DNA from: an uncultured Flavobacteriales bacterium
Lineage (GTDB): Bacteria > Bacteroidota > Bacteroidia > Flavobacteriales_G > Salibacteraceae
Direction of reading: 5' to 3'
DNA length: 64,000 bases
Assembly (NCBI GenBank): GCA_937121175.1
Contig: CAKZKD010000027.1
Location: 1 to 64,000, forward strand
Positions 1 to 7,712 of this stretch are shown here, in pieces. The notes below the pieces were generated by a model. That model had not been told where the DNA came from, did not search any database, and worked only from the letters and a program-made list of their open reading frames with translations. A program made the position numbers and the translations under genes. The number at the start of each line of letters is the position of its first letter. Within the stretch, counting starts at the first letter, position 1.

Positions 1-104
1 CGAATAACATCTGCACCTAATTGGGCTAGCGTCATTCCGCCTAGAGGGGCCGCAACAAATGCAGACGCTTCCACGACACGCATCCCTGATAAAATAGCTT
101 TCAT
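1..104 (-). CDS. CaiB/BaiF-type CoA transferase, N-terminal fragment
   Basis: Only the first 34 codons are present and the frame runs off the start of the window. The translation begins MKAILSGMRVVEASAF and continues with VAAPLGGMTLAQLGADVIR. This is the signature N-terminus of family III CoA transferases (G-x-R-V-V-E, then L-A-x-x-G-A-D-V-I). A purine-rich stretch (AAGAGAG) lies just upstream of the ATG at 104. The fragment is richer in G+C and in C/G-ending codons (GTC, GCG, GCC, ACG) than everything downstream, and family members of this style are common in Proteobacteria. I infer that it comes from another genome and was joined here. The family call is firm for so short a piece; the substrate cannot be told. 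Confidence 0.7.
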   Translation of the reverse strand, partial: MKAILSGMRVVEASAFVAAPLGGMTLAQLGADVI

Positions 105-159
105 ACTCTCTTGCCTATTTTGATTAATTTTTAAACTTAATCTTTTTATTAAAACTTAA

Positions 160-387
160 ATGGGATTAGAGGTATTAAAATTAGTTGGTGGTGGTGCAGC
201 AGCTATTTCTTTAAGTGGTGCCGGTGTTGGTATTGGTGTTGTTTTTGCGGGTTTAATGTTAGCTTATGCTAGGAATCCATATTTATTAAAACAATTATTT
301 ATTTATGCAATTTTAGGTTTTGCTTTAACTGAAGCTATTGCATTATTTGGTTTAATGGTTACTTTTTTAATTTTATTTGCTTTCTAG
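160..387 (+). CDS. atp9: ATP synthase F0 subunit c, mitochondrial type (atp9)
   Basis: A 75-residue hydrophobic hairpin with the c-ring signatures. The first helix has the glycine-rich [14 protein letters not shown]. The polar loop is ARNPYLLKQ. The second helix, [20 protein letters not shown], contains the proton-carrying glutamate in FALTEA. The length and loop match mitochondrial Atp9 of algae and other protists better than the AtpE of Bacteroidota. The gene stands alone, with no atpB or atpF beside it, in very AT-rich flanks (130-160 and 388-420), and uses almost only A/T-ending codons. A bacterial genome would place atpE in the atp operon. I therefore infer a protist organelle fragment captured by chimerism rather than a native gene. 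The identity as a c subunit is certain; the organelle origin is likely but needs a database search. Confidence 0.85.
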   Translation: MGLEVLKLVGGGAAAISLSGAGVGIGVVFAGLMLAYARNPYLLKQLFIYAILGFALTEAIALFGLMVTFLILFAF

Positions 388-422
388 TTTTAAATATTAA
401 AACTGTGAAGTAAAAAAAAATG

Positions 423-493
423 GCGTATCTTGGACTATTGTCTGGGATACGCTGAGAAGCTGACAAAATTTTTAGCGTGTAGATAACTACACG
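423..493. other. Two short stem-loops ahead of the 509 gene
   Basis: GCGTATC (423-429) pairs with GATACGC (446-452). CGTGTAG (476-482) pairs with CTACACG (487-493) around an ATAA loop. Neither is followed by a T run, so they do not look like terminators. They may be an intergenic repeat or a leader structure. The likely junction with the mitochondrial-type segment lies just upstream, at roughly 390-420. Confidence 0.35.
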
Positions 494-508
494 AAATTAG
501 GCATTTTT

Positions 509-912
509 ATGTTATTAAGCGTATTAAAAAAAAATGTGGTAAATGTATTGTTTTAAATTCTGAAAAAGAAATAGGTGTTTTCAAACCTGAAAATATATGG
601 AAACTACACTATATTTTGAATGTTGAAAACGAATCTTATGAAATAATTGGGCATAAGGGACACAAGGTTTCAATTTTTAAAGATGGAAGTCAAATTGCTT
701 GGTTCCATAAAATTTCGATTTCTTGGTTTAATGGAATTAATTACACCTTGACTTGTAATTCCGATTCGAATAAAAAAGCCTTGGCCTTAATCGTACTCTG
801 TTGGAATGATTTTAATGAAGGGAATGATTCAGAAGATACCACAGTGACTTTTGACTTAGGTAACATTGGACCTGAAGCGAAGAAATTTGACACGAAATGG
901 AAAGAAAAATAA
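509..912 (+). CDS. Hypothetical protein with apparent frameshift in an A9 run
   Basis: The open frame that ends at 912 contains KKCGKCIVLN, then GVFKPENIWKLHYI, GSQIAWFHK and a C-terminal DLGNIGPEAKKFDTKW. It has no ATG in its own frame; only TTG at 616 is available. The ATG at 509 starts MLLSVLKK in another frame, and the two frames would join exactly across the nine-A run at 526-534 if one base were added. The joined product would be a ~134-residue soluble protein with a CxxC near the N-terminus. From memory, small proteins of this layout occur in Bacteroidota, but I cannot name the family or a function. The frameshift may be a sequencing error, a real lesion or slippage on A9. No neighbour informs its role. 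Confidence 0.45.
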
Positions 913-1065
913 TAATGTTTGCCAACAACTAAGTTTCTGTTTTGCCCACCTGCCATAAATTAAAATTGTGCTGAAGAACCCGAAGCAACAGATGATGTAT
1001 CTTAACGAACATACGATGAACATAAACTATCAACTTACAAATTCGGATTTTTTAGAGTATCAGCT

Positions 1066-4000
1066 CTATACTTCTTCAAAATCTGAATTACATTGTTGAG
1101 CACTATATTGTTGAGTATCACAACTAGCAATTCCATCAACTGAGATAACATAACTTCCAACATCAAGATCTGAAGTATCTACAATAACATCCTCACCATC
1201 TACTCTCACATTAGAAGAACTTGAACCATTTAATTTTGCTTCTAGACCAACAGATAACTTATTAGAATCATTAGATCCAACTGAGTAAGTAGGAGCTAAA
1301 ATATATACTTGAGCATCATCTCCTTGAGTAACTTCAGTACTTGATCCATCAAATTCCCCGCCATCTGAGCTAAGAGTTACTTGAGTTACATCATAACTAC
1401 CTAAAGATTCATTAGATACATTACCATTAGAATCTTGAGCTCTTACTGAATAAGAAATTTCATTAGCATCAATTACTGAATGTAATTCATCAAAATTAGC
1501 TTCAGAACTAACTCCATCATTTTTTGTCAACATATATGTAACACCATCTTCTAAAGTAATTGAAGCACTAGTTAGAGCATATTCTGGAATTGAACCATCT
1601 TCATTTGTAATTGTTGAGCTAATTGTTCCATTAATTTCAGGACCTTGAGCTTCTGTAATTGTTACTCTAATTGAACCATTTAATAAATTCTCTAAATCTC
1701 CATTTTTTGCAACACAGTTTTCTAAAGTAGTTTCTCCATTATTAAAATTAGCTCTAATTTGATCGCTAGTAGAATATCCAAAAGTAGATACATTATCTTC
1801 AGTACCACTTAGAGGAATTTCCTCTCCATCACAAGTTAGAAGATCTACTTTTGATCCAATTTCAAAACCAGAACCAGTAATTGAACAATCAAGGCCATTT
1901 GCATTATCAACACAAGTAATATCTTGAACAATCCCTTCTTTTACAATTTCAAGAGGTGCACCATTAACCTCTAAAGATGCAATATCTTGAGCTAAATCAG
2001 AGCTTGAAGTATAAAGAGGTAATTTATGAGCAACATTTGCTGAAGTTGAATTAGTTGAATCAGGATTTGAGTTAAAACCTGAGACATTAATTGGAGAATT
2101 ATGATTAAAAACAGCTAATCTTTGATCCTCACCACTATCTAAAGTCGCAATTGGTGTTTGTCCATTAATTCCTACTCCACCTTGAGACGCTCTAGAGTCC
2201 TCTAAAATTGTTGAGAGAACTTCATCTTGATTTAAATTACAAGTAATTCCAATAGTTTCAGTATCACTTCCACCATTCCCATCAGTTACAGTTACAATGT
2301 ATCTCGTTCCTGCTGCTAAATTTGTTGCAACACTATCCATTCCCACTTGAGTCACTACTCCAAGTGGCCAAGCAAATCCATAACCCGGTGTTCCTCCTGT
2401 TACTTGAACACTCACTGAACCATTTGTCGCTGCATTACAGGCTAATGGGGTAATTATAGTTGTACTCAAGGCTATTGCGGTAGCTGGTTCTGTAATAATG
2501 AATGTTGTATCGTAATCACATCCACTTCCATCTTCCACAGTCACCGTGTAGCTTCCATCAACTAAATTGCTCGCTGTAGCTGTAGTACTTCCTCCAGCCG
2601 ACCAACGGAAGTTAGTATATGGTAGTGTTCCGCCTGCTGGTACTACAGTTATTTCTCCAGTTGCTGAGTCTTTACACAGAACATCGGTTACTGTACTTGA
2701 ACCAAACGTCACTCCTGTAGCAGGTTCGGTAATAGTAAACGTTGTATCACCCTCACAACCGTTTGCATCTTCTGCGGTTACTCGGTAAGTTCCTGCGGCT
2801 AGGTTGGTAACGTTAGCCGTTGTGCCGGTGGCAACTGGGTCCCAAACGTAGGTATTGCTGTATGGAGTTGTTCCTCCGCTCAACACTACATTGATACTGC
2901 CTGTACTAGCTCCTTTACACGTTACATCTAACTGGGTACTGTTGCCAAATGTTAGTGTGTCCGTTGGCTCACCTACTGTAAATAATGTGTCTTCTTGACA
3001 GCCGTTAGCATCCTCTGCAGTTACTCGATAAGTACCCGCTACTAAATTCGTGACATTAGCCGTTGTGCCGGTTGCTACTGGATCCCAAACGTATGTATTG
3101 CTAAACGGTGCCGTTCCGCCACTTGGAACTACTGTTATCTCTCCCGTATTTGAACCTTTACAGTCTGCATCAACTACTGCACTTGAACCAAACGTAATCG
3201 CAGTGGGTTCTGTTAATTCGATTGAGATCGTATCCTCGCAACCTTTAGAATCCGTGACGGTAACAATATACTTTACTCCACCTTCTAAGTTTATGGCTAC
3301 ACTGTCCATACCCACTTGAGTATTTACTCCAAGTGGCCAAGCGAACATAAAACCCGGAGAACCACCGGTAACTTCAACACTGGCTGATCCATCATTATCT
3401 CCGGCACAATCAATAGTATTTAGTACAGTTGTTCCTAGCACCAAACCTACGGGAGGTTCAGTTAAAGTTACGGTGTCTTTAGCCTCGCAACCTGCTAAAT
3501 TAGAAGCGGTAACTACAAATGTTCCTGCCGGAAGATTATCGGCAGTGCTGTCTGTTTGGACGGGCGTTGAATTCCATGAATAATTAATACCCGGTTCACA
3601 AAAATGAAACTCAATATTAGGCCGAGTATTAGTCTCCACGCTAGATGTATCTGATAAGCAAGCACTTAAAGCGTTTTCTGTATGATAAGCCACAGATGTA
3701 AATGCAGTAACTGTGTGCTTTACCTGGCTATTAAATGTTGCTGATTTTGAATTACATATTTGGATGATGATATTGGAATTTCCATCCCATTCGAATTCTT
3801 TACTAAATTCAATTGCTGGCTCTAATGAAATCAAATCATTTGGCGTAAAACCATGAGAGTTAGCACTATAAACCTGAAAGCCCCCGTTAATAAATCCGCT
3901 AGCTAAATCTGTTGAGTCGGTGCATCCAATAGCAAATTCATAATCTGTAAAGCTGGAGACAAATGAACCTTGTAATTGAAATTTAATTTTTGATATCCTT

Positions 4001-6132
4001 CCTTTAGTAAAACCAGCTGCCTTAAGCTCTGAGGCCAAATACAGATATTGTTGCTTCGCATTCAGACTTGCAGCAAATGGTGTAGGATAACCGGTAAAGC
4101 CATTGGATGCATTGCCTGAACCAATTGTGATACTATCAGTAGTTGCACATTTAACAGCTAAATTTGGGTAAACTCCACATTCTAGAGTTCTAGCTGAAGA
4201 CTCAGCTTCACCGTCGCGTCCTCCCTTACATGAAATATCAGTACTGTCAGTAATTACAACCCCAATAACAGGTTTTTGAGAAACAAAAAATTGTTCGACC
4301 GTGTCGCAACCGTTATCATCAGAAACCGTAACTAGATGAGAGCCAGCACACAACGAATCTGCTGTGGCAATTGTATCATTCGAATTATTCCATTTGAAAA
4401 AGTAACCATTAACCCCAGGAGTACTTGTATTTCCACCTGTTACAGAAGTAATCTCAATTTTTCCCGTACATCCACCATCGCAGTCAATGTCTGTTACCAA
4501 GTTGGCAACTACTCGTACTGGAAAAGTAGGAGGTAAATTCTGGCCAACTGACTGAACACTAGCCATGTTAAAACTATCAGTAATAACCACTGAGTATGAA
4601 TTTGCGCTTGAAACGTTTGTCAATACATTCGTGTCTAAGCGAAGTGTATCCGTTCCGTCCTTAATCCAGTAATAACCGAACGGTCCAATCCCACCTTCGA
4701 AGGATGCTGTGAACCTTCCATCAGATTCTCCGTTACAACTTTCTTTAGTTGGTGTTAATGTAGCATTTGAAATTGGTTCTTCTATTTGAATCCGAACCGC
4801 AACTGACGTAGCTGCCTTAACAGGACAATTATCATCCTTCGATGTAAAGGTCAAGGTGTAATTAGAAAGAGGGTTAGCAGGTGGTGTCCAACAAATTTCG
4901 GTAGTATCTGCATTAACCCCTGTTATTGATTCAGTGGCTCCGACAAGCGCCACCAGCCTGTTATTCGAAGTGGTTATAGTGTCTCCTGCATCCGCATCCT
5001 GGAATGATGTTTTAAAACACAGGTTGGAAGTTGCCAGGGTTTTAACAGTTAGTGAATCAACTTTAAGTCCACCTGTGACACTATGAATTCCACCAGAAAC
5101 TAGCTCTGGAGCACTATTTCCTGAGCAAGCATCAATTTGAAATTGAATATCTCGCACCATTTCACTTTTGATACTATCAGGGTTATTTTTATCGTACTCT
5201 GTGACTTTTAAAACAACGACATATCGACCTTTCACACGCTGTTTAAAAGTAATATTCCCAGTCACTGGGTTTATTACGGCATCATGCAACGGTTGTGAAG
5301 ATGTGTATTCCGGTTGCCTGTAATTTAAAAACGCTTGTCTAAAATTGATAATGTTGGTGTCTGTAAATACGCTGTTACCCGATTTATTTTGAATGTAAGA
5401 ACCCGGCACCAATGAGTAAGAAAGACTATCTCCATCAGCATCAATTACGGAATAATTGTAGGTTGAAACTAAATCTTTACAGAAATAAGGTATTGGGTCT
5501 GCAGTAAAAATTGGGCTTGAATTTCCAGAGGCGAAGGTGTAATCATTATTGATTTTAACTTCAATGTAAAATGGCCTCCCGTTGAGTGGGGCTATTGGAG
5601 GAACACGATTGGTATCTTGGTATGAACCGTTGGGGTTCTCAACATTCATAGAGGCGCTTCTAGCGTTAAAGTAATGTGCCACATACCATGAATTACACTT
5701 AAATGGGATTGTTATGGTACCCTCGTAAACGAATTTTTCCAATCCCGCATACTTTCGCTTTGCAGCCTGAGATGAGCAAGCACTACTATCCGCTACTTCA
5801 GCACAAAGCTGCGAAACTTCAGTTCCACCAATGTTTGTTAACGGTAAAAAATGAGTTGAAAATGGATGGCTATAAAAAGTACCGTAAGACGATCCAGGCA
5901 CGGTTGCGCAACTTTGCGAATGAAATAGGTTTACACGCTGGCTACCATTTCCTATATTCACAGTTGCTTGACAGTCCCGATAAATTGTCAAAGTCACCAA
6001 ATAATCCGTATCATTCAATGCTTTGTAAGTTATCTCCCCACCAGCTATATGCGTAGCATTTGCCGAGTTATAACAGCCCCCAATAGCCAATAAAACTAGA
6101 AGGATTCGAAGGTTGCGTAAAATTGAATTCAT
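1066..6132 (-). CDS. Giant SprB-repeat surface protein, C-terminus probably chimeric
   Basis: The start is the ATG at 6132. It gives a signal peptide (MNSILRNLRILLVLLAIGG...) followed by ATHIAGGEITYK, the N-terminal domain shared with four other giants here. That domain ends around residue 385 with DADGDSLSYSL and RDIQFQIDAC. The in-frame extension to 6267 has no signal-like features. SprB-like repeats follow (SCNGESDGRFTASFEGG and similar). A ~180-residue module lies at residues ~664-845, and then several ~80-residue repeats sharing TANVTNLAAGTYRVTAEDAN. From about residue 1290 (below base ~2300) the protein changes. It becomes acidic and Ser/Asn/Asp-rich with almost only A/T-ending codons, lacks SprB motifs, and ends in DFEEV without any T9SS sorting domain. 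Every comparable protein in the window ends in such a domain, so I infer that the native 3' end is replaced. Otherwise it would be a secreted or cell-surface adhesin-like protein. Confidence 0.75.
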   Translation of the reverse strand: MNSILRNLRILLVLLAIGGCYNSANATHIAGGEITYKALNDTDYLVTLTIYRDCQATVNIGNGSQRVNLFHSQSCATVPGSSYGTFYSHPFSTHFLPLTNIGGTEVSQLCAEVADSSACSSQAAKRKYAGLEKFVYEGTITIPFKCNSWYVAHYFNARSASMNVENPNGSYQDTNRVPPIAPLNGRPFYIEVKINNDYTFASGNSSPIFTADPIPYFCKDLVSTYNYSVIDADGDSLSYSLVPGSYIQNKSGNSVFTDTNIINFRQAFLNYRQPEYTSSQPLHDAVINPVTGNITFKQRVKGRYVVVLKVTEYDKNNPDSIKSEMVRDIQFQIDACSGNSAPELVSGGIHSVTGGLKVDSLTVKTLATSNLCFKTSFQDADAGDTITTSNNRLVALVGATESITGVNADTTEICWTPPANPLSNYTLTFTSKDDNCPVKAATSVAVRIQIEEPISNATLTPTKESCNGESDGRFTASFEGGIGPFGYYWIKDGTDTLRLDTNVLTNVSSANSYSVVITDSFNMASVQSVGQNLPPTFPVRVVANLVTDIDCDGGCTGKIEITSVTGGNTSTPGVNGYFFKWNNSNDTIATADSLCAGSHLVTVSDDNGCDTVEQFFVSQKPVIGVVITDSTDISCKGGRDGEAESSARTLECGVYPNLAVKCATTDSITIGSGNASNGFTGYPTPFAASLNAKQQYLYLASELKAAGFTKGRISKIKFQLQGSFVSSFTDYEFAIGCTDSTDLASGFINGGFQVYSANSHGFTPNDLISLEPAIEFSKEFEWDGNSNIIIQICNSKSATFNSQVKHTVTAFTSVAYHTENALSACLSDTSSVETNTRPNIEFHFCEPGINYSWNSTPVQTDSTADNLPAGTFVVTASNLAGCEAKDTVTLTEPPVGLVLGTTVLNTIDCAGDNDGSASVEVTGGSPGFMFAWPLGVNTQVGMDSVAINLEGGVKYIVTVTDSKGCEDTISIELTEPTAITFGSSAVVDADCKGSNTGEITVVPSGGTAPFSNTYVWDPVATGTTANVTNLVAGTYRVTAEDANGCQEDTLFTVGEPTDTLTFGNSTQLDVTCKGASTGSINVVLSGGTTPYSNTYVWDPVATGTTANVTNLAAGTYRVTAEDANGCEGDTTFTITEPATGVTFGSSTVTDVLCKDSATGEITVVPAGGTLPYTNFRWSAGGSTTATASNLVDGSYTVTVEDGSGCDYDTTFIITEPATAIALSTTIITPLACNAATNGSVSVQVTGGTPGYGFAWPLGVVTQVGMDSVATNLAAGTRYIVTVTDGNGGSDTETIGITCNLNQDEVLSTILEDSRASQGGVGINGQTPIATLDSGEDQRLAVFNHNSPINVSGFNSNPDSTNSTSANVAHKLPLYTSSSDLAQDIASLEVNGAPLEIVKEGIVQDITCVDNANGLDCSITGSGFEIGSKVDLLTCDGEEIPLSGTEDNVSTFGYSTSDQIRANFNNGETTLENCVAKNGDLENLLNGSIRVTITEAQGPEINGTISSTITNEDGSIPEYALTSASITLEDGVTYMLTKNDGVSSEANFDELHSVIDANEISYSVRAQDSNGNVSNESLGSYDVTQVTLSSDGGEFDGSSTEVTQGDDAQVYILAPTYSVGSNDSNKLSVGLEAKLNGSSSSNVRVDGEDVIVDTSDLDVGSYVISVDGIASCDTQQYSAQQCNSDFEEV

Positions 6133-6334
6133 AAAAAATATGTTTGCGTCAATAGTTAACTGTAAGACGTGCTTTCCAACCAAAAGTTGGGGTACACGCA
6201 AGCGTACATAACCTGTAAAAATACAACCTTTTTGAAAGCTATAATTAACATCGCTTAAGAATTGCAAATGAGAGCTTTATACACCCTAAAAAATCAAATG
6301 TAAATTGTGAACAACCGCTGAAAGTTTAATTAAG

Positions 6335-6360
6335 TTGAAATCATCAAGAAACTACTTTTG
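6335..6360 (+). promoter_or_regulatory. Bacteroidota-type promoter for the aspartate kinase gene
   Basis: TTG at 6335-6337 and TACTTTTG at 6353-6360 fit the -33/-7 pattern of Bacteroidota sigma-ABfr (TTTG, then TAnnTTTG), with a 15-base spacer that is shorter than usual. The ATG at 6382 lies 22 bases downstream of the -7 box. Confidence 0.4.
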
Positions 6361-6381
6361 ATAATTACCAAAAATTACATT

Positions 6382-7641
6382 ATGAAAAACGTGGTTTTCA
6401 AATTTGGAGGTGCCTCTATCAAAGATGCTGACGCAATAAAAAACGTAGCTAGTATTGTTCTCCAACAGCAACCAAAATTGGTGGTAGTCTCCGCTATCGC
6501 TAAGACCACCAATGCATTTGAAAATCTTGTAAATCAACACATTAAATCCGAATCTATTTCCGAACAGTTAAAGAAAATTCACCATTTTCATTCTGAAATT
6601 ATTAACTCCCTTTTTGATGGTGAGGAAAACGAAGCCACTGAAAATTTGAATAAAATAATACAGTATTGTGAGCAATATCTTGCACACAACAAAGAGACTG
6701 ATTACGACGAAGTTTACGATCAAATAATACCCGCAGGGGAACTTTTATCCTCAAAAATCTTAGGCAGTTATTTGCAATCACTCAATGTAAATTTAACGTG
6801 GTTAGATGCGCGCAAAATTTTGCGAACCAACAATCGATTCCGAAAAGCAGAACCAAAAATCGATGAATCGAAAACAAATTTGAATTCAAGTTGCAACGAA
6901 AACTCCATTCACTTAATTCAGGGTTTTATTGGCGGAACTGACCAAAATTTAATGACTACCATCGGGCGTGAAGGCTCTGATTACTCTGCTGCGTTGTTCG
7001 CCAGTTTTTTAGATGCGGACGAACTGGTAGTTTGGAAGGATGTAGATGGGGTTTTAAATGCAGACCCTAGGTATTTTAATGACCCAGAATTAATCCCTAG
7101 TTTGAATTACAAGGAGGCCATTGAATTGAGTTATTATGGGGCAACAATTATTCACCCAAAAACCATTCAACCTCTTGCACAAAAAAATATTCCCCTAAGT
7201 GTTCGTTCTTTTCAAAATACTGATAATAAAGGAACTACAATTAATAATTCAGGCAAAATTGCCCCCTCAACATCCATTTACATTTACAAACCCAATCAGC
7301 TTTTAATTACCCTAGAATCAGAAGATCTTTCGTTTTTTGGCGAGGATAAAATGCAGCAGATTTATCATCATTTATTTGAGCATAAATTGGAGGTAAACCT
7401 TGTGCAAAATTCTGCTGTAAATTGTTCCATTTGTGTGGATAACGACCCTCAAAAAACGGAATCGCTGATTGAATCACTTAGTTCCGACTACAAACTTTTG
7501 TACAACGAGCATTTAGAATTGTTGACCGTTCGGCAATATCAAGAGCAATTATTAGAAGGTCTTATTCAAAAGAAGGAAATAGTAATTGAGCAAAAAACAC
7601 GGTCAACGGTGAAGTTGTTGCTTAAAAGTAAAACTGCTTGA
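6382..7641 (+). CDS. Monofunctional aspartate kinase
   Basis: Phosphorylates L-aspartate, the first step towards lysine, threonine and methionine, in the cytoplasm. The 419-residue product starts MKNVVFKFGGASIKDADA, the nucleotide-binding KFGG motif of the amino-acid kinase fold. GREGSDYSAALFA and WKDVDGVLNADPR are the conserved aspartate/ATP-site segments, and YYGATIIHPKTIQPL follows. The last ~120 residues look like a diverged ACT regulatory region (LLITLESEDLSFFGEDKM onward). The ATG at 6382 is chosen because KFGG must lie close to the N-terminus; an ATA/ATT-rich run precedes it. No homoserine dehydrogenase domain is fused, unlike ThrA. The gene stands alone between cell-surface genes, so the context does not say which pathway branch it serves. 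The family call is firm. Confidence 0.9.
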   Translation: MKNVVFKFGGASIKDADAIKNVASIVLQQQPKLVVVSAIAKTTNAFENLVNQHIKSESISEQLKKIHHFHSEIINSLFDGEENEATENLNKIIQYCEQYLAHNKETDYDEVYDQIIPAGELLSSKILGSYLQSLNVNLTWLDARKILRTNNRFRKAEPKIDESKTNLNSSCNENSIHLIQGFIGGTDQNLMTTIGREGSDYSAALFASFLDADELVVWKDVDGVLNADPRYFNDPELIPSLNYKEAIELSYYGATIIHPKTIQPLAQKNIPLSVRSFQNTDNKGTTINNSGKIAPSTSIYIYKPNQLLITLESEDLSFFGEDKMQQIYHHLFEHKLEVNLVQNSAVNCSICVDNDPQKTESLIESLSSDYKLLYNEHLELLTVRQYQEQLLEGLIQKKEIVIEQKTRSTVKLLLKSKTA

Positions 7642-7712
7642 ATTTCCTGAGTTTCTCGAACCAACTCTTTCACCCCCCGCCTGTTCTATGGTTATAAACT
7701 AGATTTGTTGTT

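Noticed and set aside
160-387. Native bacterial atpE
   Set aside because: No atp operon neighbours, mitochondrial-like loop and AT-rich flanks; an organelle fragment fits better.
6133-6267. 45-codon N-terminal extension of the 1066-6132 giant
   Set aside because: It lies before a perfect signal peptide and has no matching sequence in the paralogs, so the ATG at 6132 is the start.
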